Origin: Rotaria macrura
Lineage: Eukaryota > Rotifera > Eurotatoria > Philodinida > Philodinidae
Length of the DNA: 64,000 nucleotides
Assembly (NCBI GenBank): GCA_900239685.1
Contig: OENT01000157.1
Coordinates: 1-64,000 of the forward strand
Reading direction: 5' to 3'
Shown here: positions 1-9,766 of the stretch, piece after piece
How the letters are laid out: each line of letters starts with the position of its first letter
Position numbering within the stretch: position 1 is the first letter of the stretch
Notes under the pieces: generated by a model
Seen by the model: the letters and a program-made list of their open reading frames with translations, nothing else
Told to the model about the DNA's origin: nothing
Database searches by the model: none
Made by a program: the position numbers and the translations under genes

Positions 1-48
1 AGTCATCAGATGGGTTCTCCCGCGTAGGTTCGAATCCTACTCGTAGCG
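1..48 (+). tRNA. tRNA-Ser, 3' part, cut by window start (probably AGA anticodon)
   Basis: This is the 3' half of a class II tRNA-Ser: anticodon stem strand TCAGA, a variable arm with GGG/CCC stem, T arm GTAGG-TTCGAAT-CCTAC and discriminator G. The 5' half and anticodon lie outside the window. The last intron bases (AGTC before ATCAGA) match the intron of the AGA copies at 1757 and 3867, so an AGA anticodon is inferred. A T7 run follows within about 10 bases as a pol III terminator. Confidence 0.85.
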
Positions 49-1372
49 TTTACTTTTTTTGATGGCTGTGTTAAAGTGAAATAATAAATTCACGATACTA
101 AATCAAAGCAATTCAATCAGATAATAATGACGTCGACATCTTATTGGATTTTATCAGTGGTCTATGTCTTCTCGACCTCTGAGTCATGGCACAAGTAGCA
201 AATAAGACGGTTGATTAAAACTACATGAGTTCTGGTTTGCTTCGAATGTAATATTGACATAATAGATTAGTTAGAAAATGAGGCGTTTTCTCTCGGAATA
301 CGACGCGGGAATGCCAGACTTTGTTCTTTGACCAACTTCTTGACAGACATTGATGAGTGGTGTAAGGAAAACCTATCGAACATGATACGATTATTTTTAG
401 TTCCTATATGTCGACTTTTTCTTATCATCTGCGCCGCAATCACAAGCAGAGCCTATTTTTCGCCGCAGTTACCAATAACTGTGAGACATTGATCGCTATG
501 ATCACCTCTATGAAAAAAAACTACGATTACTGTGACGCATATCATTGTAACTGTGTCGCACCTATGTCATCTTACGATCCATTGTAATTGTACTTGACCA
601 TTTTTAAGCGATTCATCTGTATGCATTATTGATCACACTCAAGCACTAAAACGTAGCGGTAACAAATGAGTATAAAAATCAGTGTCGATTAGACCTCGGC
701 TCAAAACCCATTCTACTATTAATAGTAAAATATATTTTCGAAAATTATTTTTCAAGATTTGAACTTTTTTATTATTCTAGATATTTTTGTATTATCTATC
801 TTAATCTTCAAAAACATTTTCAAATTCAGTTTACTTTTTGAGCTTTCAACAATTCTTGTTTCTTTATTGTGAATTTTCTACTTCTTTCTATTTATAGTTT
901 CTCAACAATTTATTGATCGATTTTCATTTTATAATCTTATAATTTCTGTTAATGGTTTTTCTAATTAATTTATTAAATTAAGGAGGATTTTGTGTCCTAT
1001 TTTTTTCTAGAACATTCTAAATTCTGTAATGGGCACTGATTATTATATTTTTAAGTGAAAAACGTTTTTCAACCACAACAAAAAGAATTCAGGAAACCAT
1101 AAAATCTATGCCATCTCTTCTAGTTCGTATGGAGTAACACCACAGTAACTGCGAAAACCTACTAGAAAAATGAAACTAAAACAAAATTTTCTCGACTCAG
1201 CAGCTTCTAGCTGCTTTATGGTTTTTCCACCATTAACCGTCACAGTGCGATGCCAATTAAGGCGTAGCAGAGTCGCAGTTTGACCGTAATAAGCACACAG
1301 CTTGAATAATCTCGAAATCCGTAAATGACAATCCGACATATATACAACACTGGACACCAGCAAGTCAGATTT
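49..1372. other. Spacer without a recognisable gene
   Basis: About 1.3 kb of AT-rich sequence between the first partial tRNA and the tandem array. The only longer open frame (1106..1363, minus, 85 codons) has a sequence vaguely like the helix-turn-helix tail seen in some transposase-linked proteins, but the match is too weak to call. No tRNA, splice-supported exon or repeat was recognised. Confidence 0.5.
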
Positions 1373-1477
1373 GCTGCAATGGCCGAGTACTTAAGGCGTC
1401 TGACAAGAATCCAAAAAAAGCAAATCATTAGTAATCAGATGGGTTCTCCCGAGTAGCTTCGAATCCTACTAGCAAAG
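1373..1477 (+). pseudogene. Decayed tRNA-Ser (AGA-type relic)
   Basis: The unit keeps the A-box region (TGGCCGAGTA) and a recognisable AGA-type intron, but several core positions are broken. Residue 33, normally U, is A (loop CAAGAA). The T stem is mismatched (GTAGC against CCTAC). The acceptor 3' strand reads AGCAAA and no longer pairs with GCTGCAA. Only a TTT run follows, so no proper pol III terminator is visible. I read it as a pseudogene at the edge of the array. Confidence 0.8.
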
Positions 1478-1564
1478 TCTCTTTCTAAAATGCCTTCCAT
1501 TCACCTTCATTATTAAACCTGAAATCGGTTTCATCATGAGATCTCGGTGTATTACGATAGATGT

Positions 1565-1669
1565 GCTGCGATGGCCGAGTGGTTAAGGCGTCTGACTCGA
1601 ATCGCACAAAGCTGACCGGCAAGATATCAGATGGGTTCTCCCGCGTAGGTTCGAATCCTACTCGCAGCG
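1565..1669 (+). tRNA. tRNA-Ser(CGA), intron-containing
   Basis: A complete class II tRNA of 105 bp. The acceptor stem GCTGCGA pairs perfectly with TCGCAGC, and G is the discriminator. Internal promoter boxes are TGGCCGAGTGG and GGTTCGAATCC. The anticodon stem is TCTGA/TCAGA, with loop CT-CGA-A and a 24-bp intron directly after position 37. The variable arm has a GGG/CCC stem. It should decode UCG serine codons after tRNA-endonuclease splicing. A TTTTT terminator lies about 5 bases downstream. Confidence 0.95.
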
Positions 1670-1756
1670 TCTCTTTTTACATTGCCTTGCATTCACCTTC
1701 ATTATCAAACCTGAAATCGGTTTCATCATGAGATCTCGGTGTATTACGATAGATGT

Positions 1757-1861
1757 GCTGCGATGGCCGAGTGGTTAAGGCGTCTGACTAGAATCCGAAG
1801 AAAGGAAACGATTAGTCATCAGATGGGTTCTCCCGCGTAGGTTCGAATCCTACTCGCAGCG
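1757..1861 (+). tRNA. tRNA-Ser(AGA), intron-containing
   Basis: The body matches the CGA gene at 1565 almost base for base, but the loop reads CT-AGA-A and the 24-bp intron is different. The acceptor stem and T arm are fully paired and both promoter boxes are intact; a T5 run follows. After deamination to inosine at position 34 it would read UCU, UCC and UCA. The intron ends in TAGTC, which can pair with GACTA around the anticodon, giving a precursor helix. Confidence 0.95.
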
Positions 1862-1949
1862 TATCGTTTTTAAGAAGCTTTGCACTCACATTTTTTATCA
1901 AGCCTCAAATCGGTTTCATTATAATACTTCAGCGTATTAAGAATGATAT

Positions 1950-2054
1950 GCTGTAATGACCGAGCGGTTAAGGGGTGTGACTTGAAGCGGGAGTATTTAA
2001 GCTGCAAGGTATCAGATGGGTTCTCCCGAGTAGGTTCGAGTCCTACTGGCAGCG
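1950..2054 (+). pseudogene. Probable tRNA-Ser(TGA) pseudogene
   Basis: The loop reads CT-TGA-A with a 24-bp intron related to that of the TGA copy at 3672. The acceptor stem is imperfect (GCTGTAA against TGGCAGC). The anticodon stem carries a G-G clash (TGTGA/TCAGA), and the D-arm region is altered (ATGACCGAGCGG). The T arm is intact (GTAGG-TTCGAGT-CCTAC). A T4 run follows. It could still be transcribed, but folding looks compromised. Confidence 0.65.
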
Positions 2055-2141
2055 TGTCGTTTTACAATCTCTTGCATTCACCTTCATTACTAAACCTGAA
2101 ATCGGTTTCATGACGAGACCTCGGTATGATATGATAGACGT

Positions 2142-2246
2142 GCTGTGATGGCCGAGGGGTTAAGGCGTCTGACTCGAATCGCAGAAAGTTGAGCGGTAAG
2201 TTATCAGATGGGTTCTCCCGCGTAAGTTTGAGTCCTACTCGTAGTG
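2142..2246 (+). pseudogene. Weakened tRNA-Ser(CGA), likely pseudogene
   Basis: CGA anticodon with a 24-bp intron of the CGA family. The acceptor stem holds only through several G-U pairs (GCTGTGA/TCGTAGT). The T stem is mismatched (GTAAG/CCTAC), and the B box is altered to AGTTTGAGTCC. A good T6 terminator follows. It is the last unit before the insertion that splits the array, and may be barely functional or dead. Confidence 0.6.
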
Positions 2247-2289
2247 TCTCTTTTTTACAATCCCTTGCATTCATGGTTAATGTCAAACC

Positions 2290-3656
2290 TAAACCCCAGT
2301 GCGTTGAGTCATCAAACAAGCACGATGTGCCAGGTTAAGCACTCGAAATACTCGTCCGAGTACTTCTAGAAATTTGTTCACGAGATGAGTTTCTTTGTTC
2401 TGAAATTAGTACTCGGCTTAGTATCTTATGTTCAGCAAAATCTAACCTACAACAATGCGAAATCAAAGTAGTACTGTCTACAGTGTTACACAAACCTAGT
2501 TACTTAAGCGACAATGAAACTTGCGGGTGAGAAATTTATGATCGTTCAGTTGACCAGTTTTTATTCTGGAAGAATGGTACAATTATAACAAGATACGCGT
2601 GTAGTATTAAGAACACTCTCGATTCGATTCGATTGAATATGGTAGAGGTCGTCATAAAGCATGGAGTGACGGATGTTGAATAAAGAGATGAAGTATTTCT
2701 AACTTGATCGTGTCTCCCACACTGTATTTTTTGTGAAACTATATTCTACGTAAGTTGATTGTGAATAAACTTAACCGTTTTCAAATTTTCATGATTCTCT
2801 GATTTGATTAAAAATTTTGAAAACTGTTTTATTTTGTGAGAAGTAAAAATTTGATCTTATTCCTTACAGACAAGTAAAACTTAAATATCAATAGTTAATT
2901 GTGAAAAAGTTGAAATTCATCTTTGAATTTGTGTAAGCTTTCCTACAAACTTCTCCCAGAATTCGTATGGCTCTCTAAAAATAACAGTGTATTCAGTACG
3001 AAATACAAGTAGTCTACGAACTTAATCAAAAGTTTTAACAATTTCTTTTTAATATTAGATCGTTCATCTGGTATCTTTTAGAAATTTTAGATTTGTAATA
3101 AGAATTCAGTTAAACATTAGATTATTATCTACTCTTTTTTTTAGATTGATTCTAATTTACACTTTGGGTTTTCGCGAATGGTATGATTTTTTCTATTCTT
3201 TCTGGTTTCTTCTGAAGTGATTCTTTTTTTTGTATCGTATGTTTCAAACTTATTCTTTGCACATTCGTTTGTTGTCNTTTTTGTTTTTTTTTCACTTTGA
3301 TTTTATGTTGTACTATCTTGTGCTGTTAATTGATATTTTTCACGAAGTTTTATGTAATTTCTGATTGAATTAATATTAAAATAAAATTACTGACAGTAAA
3401 AGCCTCCGACAACACAAGTTTCATAGCAGTTTTTTTATAAAAACCTCCCAGAGTAAACAGAAAACAAGTAGTAGTATTCATGTGTACTATCCAATACTCT
3501 TTGGTGAGAACTCACACGTAGTATTCGTCTATTCAGATTCTGCTAGTAGTACCACTACTGAGTACTCAAACCCTACGAGTACTGATGAGTTCTCACGGCA
3601 TTTTCTAGCTCGAGTACATTTTGAGTACTCTCTTAATGAGTGCATGCACTAAAAAA
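2290..3656. mobile_element. 1.37-kb insertion splitting the tRNA array (possible degenerate hAT-like element)
   Basis: Spacer homology to the other array units stops after CAAACCTAAA near 2290 and resumes at TATGATAGACGTGCTG near 3657, so the sequence between is an insertion. The left end reads CAGTGCGTTGAGTC. The right end, reverse-complemented, starts TAGTGCATGCACTC, which is a loose inverted match. Copies of GAGTACT/AGTACTC-like words cluster near both ends, as in subterminal repeats. No clean target duplication and no transposase frame were found. One undetermined base (n) lies at 3277. Insertion is well supported; the element class is a guess. Confidence 0.5.
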
Positions 3657-3671
3657 TGCTATGATAGACGT

Positions 3672-3775
3672 GCTGTGATGGCCGAGTGGTTAAGGCGTCT
3701 GACTTGAAGCGGAAAATCTAAGCTGCAAGGTATCAGATGGGTTCTCCCGCGTAGGTTCGAATCCTACTCGCAGCG
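3672..3775 (+). tRNA. tRNA-Ser(TGA), intron-containing
   Basis: An intact class II tRNA with loop CT-TGA-A, a 23-bp intron, a paired acceptor stem (GCTGTGA/TCGCAGC with one G-U), intact T arm and variable arm, and a T5 terminator. It should read UCA. Its intron contains CAAGG, which can pair with CTTG of the anticodon loop. Of the three TGA copies in the window this is the only well-preserved one. Confidence 0.93.
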
Positions 3776-3866
3776 TATCTTTTTACAATGCCTTGCATTC
3801 ACCTTCATTATCAAACCTCAAATCGTTTTCATGATCAGACCTCAGTGTATTATGTATGATACATGT

Positions 3867-3971
3867 GCTGCGATGGCCGAGTGGTTAAGGCGTCTGACTA
3901 GAATCCGAAGAAAGGAAACGATTAGTCATCAGATGGGTTCTCCCGCGTAGGTTCGAATCCTACTCGCAGCG
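3867..3971 (+). tRNA. tRNA-Ser(AGA), intron-containing
   Basis: By eye it is identical over the tRNA and intron to the AGA copy at 1757, including the 24-bp intron. All stems pair, both internal promoter boxes are intact and a T6 run follows. The downstream spacer (AAGAAGCTT near 3979, TCAGCGTATTAAGA near 4039) also matches the spacer after the 1757 copy. This shows the two belong to duplicated blocks. Confidence 0.95.
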
Positions 3972-4059
3972 TATCTTTTTTAAGAAGCTTTTCACTCACA
4001 TTTTTTATCAAGCCTCAAATCGGTTTCATTATAATACGTCAGCGTATTAAGACTGACAT

Positions 4060-4165
4060 GCTGTGATGGTCGACTAGTTAATGCGTCTGACTTGAAGAGG
4101 AACTATCTAAGCTGCAAGGTATCAGACGGGTTCTCCCGCGTTAGGCTCGAAACCTACTCGCAGCG
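4060..4165 (+). pseudogene. tRNA-Ser(TGA) pseudogene
   Basis: TGA anticodon and a TGA-family intron are recognisable, but the D-arm region reads ATGGTCGACTAGTTAATGC. An extra T precedes the T arm, which reads TTAGG-CTCGAAA-CCTA, so the B box is damaged. The acceptor stem still pairs. It sits between the intact AGA copy at 3867 and the CGA copy at 4253, in the same order as 1757-2246. Confidence 0.75.
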
Positions 4166-4252
4166 TATCGTTTTACAAGGCTTTGCATTCACCTTCATTA
4201 TTAAACCTCAAATTGGTTTCATGACGAGATCTCGGTGTATCCCGAGAGACGT

Positions 4253-4357
4253 GCTGTGATGGCCGAGTGGTTAAGGCGTCTGACTCGAATCGCTGAAAGC
4301 TGAGCGGCAAGTAATCAGATGGGTTCTCCCGCGTTGGTTCGAATCGTACTCACAGCG
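4253..4357 (+). tRNA. tRNA-Ser(CGA)-like, T stem mismatched
   Basis: CGA anticodon with a 24-bp CGA-family intron. The acceptor stem is perfectly paired (GCTGTGA/TCACAGC) and the A box is intact. The T stem carries two mismatches (GTTGG against CGTAC), which may abolish function; the B box core GGTTCGAATC is otherwise kept. A T4 run follows. I list it as tRNA with reduced confidence; it may be an early-stage pseudogene. Confidence 0.6.
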
Positions 4358-4444
4358 TATCGTTTTAGAATGCCTTGAATTCACATTCATTGTCAGACCT
4401 CAAATCAGTTTCATGATGAGACCTCTGTGTAATACAATAGACGT

Positions 4445-4548
4445 GCTCTGATGGCGGATAGGTTAAAGCGTCTAAGGCGAATCGCAGAAAGCTTAGTGGC
4501 GAGATATTATATGGGTGCTCCAGCGTAGGTTTGATACCTTCTGGTCGT
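4445..4548 (+). pseudogene. Strongly decayed tRNA-Ser relic (CGA-type), array edge
   Basis: The last unit of the array. It starts GCTCTGATGGCGGATAGG, keeps part of the CGA-type intron and anticodon (GGCGAATCGC), and ends in a scrambled T arm (GTAGGTTTGATACCTT) with no matching acceptor strand. Several stems are broken, so it is a pseudogene. Like the unit at 1373 it lies at the outer edge of the array, where decay is greatest. Confidence 0.8.
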
Positions 4549-5781
4549 TTCATTGTTTTTGATTGAGGGGTTTACGTTTCGGATTGGAATCAGATAAATG
4601 CGCACGATTATTGTATATGAAGATATGGGAGAGAGAGGATTCTTTTCACAGCATGCGTTCAAAATAGATTTGGGGAGGTGTGATGGTTATAACGCAACAA
4701 ATCCGATAGAAGTATCCTGTTTGCCTCAAGGAATGTTTCAACTGTTGGTTTCAAGATGTGGTAATATATTCAATTGAGTTGGAACGATGATCTAATCGAT
4801 CGGTGGAGGATGTTAATAAAATTCTTGATTTGCGGAAGAATGTGGACTGTAGATGGTTGGTAAAAAGAAACGGAATAGTTTAGGAGATTTTTTTTCAAAG
4901 AAAAATGTTGTGATTTCGTTGTTCAACTTTCTAAACCAGATGGAGCGTAGTAATCGAAATCCGTGTCAGTATGTGATAGATGTTACCGAATCGTTTATAC
5001 TGCTGGGAGTAGAACAATGTGGATTATATATGAAACTGTTTATATTGTTGTAAGCTCTTAAAGTAAGCTCATTAATCAGTGAGATGATTGTTCATAGAAA
5101 CGTGCTTTTTTAAGGCATAGGTAACCAGAAGGAAAAGGGATTGGACGCATGTGACATTCGAGTTGGTTTTAATCTAGTTATCTCGCGGTTGCATTAAAAC
5201 AGGAGAGAAATGTTTCAGCAAATTTTGAAAAATAAACGACTGTTATAGGAGCTGGGAACGTTGATTTCATAATTTTTTTAGATTTCTCATGTATTTCTAT
5301 CGAGTAAAACTTTAAACAAGCCGTTGTATGCGATATTAAGCTATACAATATAGATAAAAATCAATTCTTTATACTTACTAGTTGATATTTGTCGTAAATT
5401 GATGGCAACGTCGTTGAATATGAAAATGGGACTTCGCCCAACCAAAAATCTGTAATAAGTCCACATGAAAGATGACCCTCCACAGTATCATAAAATCTTT
5501 CAATAGAAGGATTTAGGTAATATTTCATACTAACTATACCAGAGAATTCAATAACGAAGATAAGGGCGAAGGAAACAATAGAAGTCATTGTTACACTAAA
5601 GATTACGATGATAAAAGTACAATAATAATTAAGGTATGAAAACCAAAAGTTACTCAACTCAAAGAGACAGGAAAGACATAGCTGAATGGTTTGGTTAACA
5701 CTTGCAATCGAGTCTTTTATTATTTTCAATACATTTCAAAAGCTCAACTCACTGCTTTTAACTAAAGAGTCGTAAACAAGC
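4549..5781. other. Mostly empty region; one possible membrane-protein exon
   Basis: The only candidate is a minus-strand open frame at 5361..5729 (122 codons, no ATG start). It has a long hydrophobic stretch (about residues 28-68) and ends at a plausible donor (CAACTA before GTAAGT). No family was recognised, no convincing upstream acceptor was seen, and the adjoining hAT element may have disrupted it. Nothing else was supported. Confidence 0.25.
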
Positions 5782-5789
5782 CTTCGAAC

Positions 5790-7320
5790 CAGAGATCCAC
5801 GAGTCAATCAAAAAGGCGACTCGTCACCGCCTCTTCATGTGGGCGTGTTGCTCATTGCTGCCTCGCCTCGCCTCCCCTTCTCAGACTTCGATTCGTCACC
5901 ACCTCATCTCGCCTAGAGTTTATAAGAAAATAGTTATTTTTAGGTAGTTTTTCAACCACCCATAAGAATCACTATCCTTTTATTTTATAGAATCAAATAA
6001 AAAACATTTTATACATTTAAATCAGGTAAAAAAACAAACATATTAATGATAATCAAATAAATATAGATCGTTCATTTTTTTACTGAGCGTAAAAACAATG
6101 CTCTGAGAACTGCGTCAGTGCAATAGTTGAACTAGACTGAATAATTAAATATACGTGTATCCAGAGTGTGGTAAAGGTCATCTAGCAAAACGAAAACTGC
6201 ATAGGTGCACAGGATTATAATCAAATGTACTATTTTTTTCTAATGGCAGAGATAGTTCAAAGTTTTTATTCATCAGTAAAAGGTTTAATAACATAAATTA
6301 GACTTATTATCCCTAATTTAACAGATAAAAATTCACATTTCTATGCGAAAGATTAAGTATAAATTTGGGGTTTGTATAATTGGATATGAATTCCCCTGTT
6401 CTTAGATTTTCAAAATTATGTAATACTTTATTTGAATCCTTGAGTTTTCTCTATTTTATCTAACTTCTCAAAATCCTCTCAAATCTGTTTGCAGTGAAAA
6501 GATATGAAGAGACCAGTGACTTTAGTTGAAGTTTGATAAAGTACTCCTTTGGGCAGTGAACAAATTAGCAACGCTATTCGAGAACTTACTGAAGAATCAT
6601 ATTTTTAGAGGTCTTATTTGCTAATCATTTTGGTTAACAGATGTTCCAGGTCCATCAAGAAAAGGTGTTCCCCGAGTCAAAATACTGGAGATCAGCAAAT
6701 AGTGTTGGTCAAAGCAAACGACATTTTCTAGTACTATGACTCAGATACCATTAGTTCTTGATAAAAATAGAACAATTTTCCAACTAAAATGATCAGTATA
6801 ACAATCTCTAAAACTTGGAATTTGCGAATAAACTTTGGGATACATTTCTATTTTTTGTGGTTGACGGCTGATAGAAGTGTGTTGGAAAAGGTCTAACTCC
6901 GTGTTCCAGTAGATGATGATAGCTTTCAAGTGTGTTAATAAGCGGCTACCAATTGAATAGAAGCTTGGAGGTATCCTCGACCATATTACGAAAAATATCA
7001 GATAATTTGTTCATCACTCTGTAGAGATATAGTTCTCTTTTTTAAGCTGATTGTTGAGACACCCTGCATACTAAAGTTATTGTCCCGATTTAATAAACTT
7101 CACTACAAATGGAAACGCTTAGAAAGAGCTGCATAAAATCGAAAGATATGCTTTACGGTTTTCCATTTATTCATCAAAAATAACATTCTAAGTAAAGGCG
7201 AGTCGACTCGGTGATTTACAAAGTCAACTCGTGCTAGCCGCGGTGCAGGAAATTCCGACTCGGCTCGCCTTGCACCGCCACGAGGCGAGGCCAGTAAACT
7301 CGGCGATTTTCGGATCTCTG
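5790..7320. mobile_element. hAT-like non-autonomous DNA transposon with 8-bp target duplication
   Basis: The element begins CAGAGATCC and ends GGATCTCTG, a perfect 9-bp terminal inverted repeat starting with the CAGAG typical of hAT elements. It is flanked by the same 8-bp word CTTCGAAC on both sides (5782-5789 and 7321-7328), which is the target-site duplication. The ends are GC-rich against the AT-rich interior and crowded with GACTCG, GGCGAG and GCCTCG words, as in hAT subterminal repeats. It is 1531 bp long. No open frame resembles a transposase, so it would have to be moved in trans. The intact duplication suggests a fairly recent insertion. Confidence 0.85.
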
Positions 7321-7637
7321 CTTCGAACTAGCAATATTTAGGGAATGAGAATGTTTCAAAAATTGATGTTGAAATGCTTCGAATTGAAATGAGAAATTGA
7401 AACGAAGTCGTAAATGGTATTGACTAAAAACCAAAAACATGATGTGAAATGTAAAACAAATAGATTGGAATTTGATTGTAGTAAACCGATTAACCATAAA
7501 AACATTCAGAAGTCAATATAACATCTCGTGCAAGGCGATATAATCAGCATACGATCCGAACCGCTTATTCTAAAAAAAAACTTGTAATTAGAAGGATATT
7601 AAAATTTTCATTCGAGATAGACGTATCATTTTCTAAT

Positions 7638-7871
7638 TTGAATGCTGTTCTATTGTTTAGATCGCTAACCATGGGTTGGAGTATCCGAGGACTTTTAATT
7701 TTGAATCAGTCTTCTCATAAAATTTCCGATTTCGATGATGGCTCATTGCAACAAGTATACATATTTTCCAAAATGCTCTCGATTGATGAAAAAACATTAA
7801 AAAAAATCTCATCTAATTTGCAATACTTCTATGATTCGTATCGGTACAGAGGAGAACTCATCAGATCGTAG
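7638..7871 (+). other. Possible terminal exon of a ConA/LamG-like protein (weak)
   Basis: An open frame of 77 codons whose usable part follows an acceptor-like TTGTTTAG near 7660. It contains GSLQQVYIFSKMLSIDEKTL, which resembles the closing strand of laminin-G/concanavalin-like domains (pattern G-x-hydrophobic-x-x-V-x-I-x-x-x-x-L-S-x-x-E). No upstream exon could be found, and the hAT insertion lies just upstream. It may be a gene remnant or chance. Confidence 0.2.
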
Positions 7872-9766
7872 TTCTGTTTTTAAAATACAAAAGCATGAGA
7901 GGAAACATATTGTGTAACGCCTTGCGTTGTAAGTAATGGTTCGAAACTTCAAGATTTCACAGTTAATTGAATCGCTATCACTATACATTTTCATGGTACC
8001 CTCGGATATGTACCTAGTTTGTTTTAATACAGATTTTTCCATGTGTTTTAGTTAGCCGATAGAGCTGCACCATAAGTAGCAAAAAATCAAACACTTTTCC
8101 TTGTCTAAGAAAGAATTCATTGGTATACTACGTTTCTTTCATGCAAGATAATGCACCATTGGGATGGCTATTTGGAATCGCTTTGTTATCGAAGTAACTC
8201 AAGTCAAAGATCTATCACCTATCAAAAACTATGCGCCCTTGTAAAGCTAAAAATCGTTTTTTGTACGTTATGCAACTTAAAATAAGTTTCTTTGAAGGTC
8301 TAAAAGTTTCCGAGAATTTTGCAAATAATAATCTGAAAGTTGAGCGTTTTAAATCGCTTGTAAGAATATTTCTGTATAAAATAATATTTTTTTTCATTGA
8401 ACGAACATCTTACGACCATTATGCGACATTTATTTAGAATTTAAAATTAACTAATCATAGACAATACTTGCAAGAACAAAAAGATATTTTTAAAATAAAA
8501 TCTACTTATATTGATTCATGAAAAAACTGTCTGTCAATTATATTCACAGTTAAACTTTATACACTGTCTTAGTTCGCGTATACTCACGGTAAATCATATG
8601 TGGCAGGATGTTTTCAAGTCAAGATTATAATTAGCAAATGATAATAAGAAAAGTTTGAAGATAACGTGTGCTTAATAAATAGAGAACATCACTATAAAAG
8701 TATTGCAATATATCGAAAATAAATCAAAACATGATGGGACACCAAAATAAAGTATTAGCATTGAGATGAATATTGATTACTGTAGGCATGTGTACAAATA
8801 TCTATTTTTTTCACGAGAAAAATTTTTCAGTTGCGTACACTTGAATTTTATTCATCGCACTTTTTTGTCATTATTTAAAATACTTGTTTGTTTTCTTCTG
8901 TATCATACTATCGACTCTATGTTACTCATGCACTTTTAATGTATCTTTACCAATTCAAATTCAGAGTTCTACATGATCAAACTTCAACATTTTCACTAAG
9001 ACATGATTTTCTGTATCTACTTTGTTTGTCATGTACTCTAAGAATATTTTCTATGTCAACACTACTTTTATTTAAACTTTTGATAAGATGAACATCATTT
9101 CTTCCATTACCATAGATGTATATAAATTCTTTCCAAAATATATGTTGCTGCATCCATCTTTCTCATGTCAGAGATATGATGCTTAAAGATTATAAATGTC
9201 TCATCTATATTATGTCAACAGGTTTTCTGCGATGTCAACTATTCGATTGCATATAATTTTTTAGTAGTTAACTTCTTAGAGAATAGTAACTACAATGCAT
9301 TGAAGTACTTTAAGTTCGGTGTATTCTCTAGTTTGGACAGCATCAAAATCAGGAAACGAAGCGGGTAAATGAAGACTTTCAAAATACAACAGATGATAAA
9401 GTCTGAATATGAATATAATTACATTTTATGCATTTAGTTCATGAGAGCATAATATACGATGTAATTACATACTAAGACAAAGAATCGGGTTTTAGGGTTG
9501 TAAGAAAAATAAATATAACCATATAAGTCTAAGATTTGATCTTGAAATTACCAAAATCTCTCGTTGTCTTTATTTACCTACTTTTATCACTAATATTACA
9601 CATAACAAGAAAAGAACAGCTAGAGCGCTTTGTCCCTAAGCATTTTCCCATTAAGTAATACTGATAAAGAAACCAGCAACTTTGAGGCTATGATAGCAAC
9701 TGCGATGAAATAAAAACAACATAGGATCTCCCTTGTCATTATCATCGAAAATCTTCGTATCAAAAT
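7872..9766. other. Region without supported features
   Basis: About 1.9 kb of AT-rich sequence with only short open frames on both strands (for example 8231..8437 and 8888..9091). None has a recognisable domain or supporting splice sites. It ends at the start codon of the beta-hexosaminidase gene, so its last few hundred bases should hold that gene's promoter; no clear TATA box stands out. Confidence 0.5.

Larger units (their letters stand above)
1373..4548 (+). repeat. Tandem array of tRNA-Ser units (192-195 bp), interrupted once
   Basis: Ten units start at 1373, 1565, 1757, 1950, 2142, 3672, 3867, 4060, 4253 and 4445. Spacing inside each half is 192-195 bp. Each unit is one tRNA-Ser gene or relic plus a conserved spacer of about 87 bp with the motifs CCTTGCATTCACCTTCAT and AAATCGGTTTCAT. 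The order AGA-TGA-CGA (1757-2246) recurs at 3867-4357, so a three-unit block was itself duplicated. Non-array sequence splits the array between about 2290 and 3656. Amplification by unequal crossing-over is the simple inference. Confidence 0.92.

Noticed and set aside
1106..1363. Minus-strand 85-codon frame with a possible transposase-type helix-turn-helix
   Set aside because: Similarity is too faint and no other transposon feature adjoins it.
2062..2319. Minus-strand open frames across the tRNA array (also 4365..4553)
   Set aside because: They are antisense reads of tRNA units and spacers, with related peptides only because the units are repeated.
1373..4548. Regularly spaced repeats resembling a CRISPR array
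   Set aside because: The repeats are about 100-bp tRNA-Ser genes with internal promoter boxes, and the spacers are themselves conserved; the context is eukaryotic.
7234..7497. Minus-strand 87-codon frame
   Set aside because: It crosses the right end of the hAT-like element and its target duplication, so it is a chance frame.
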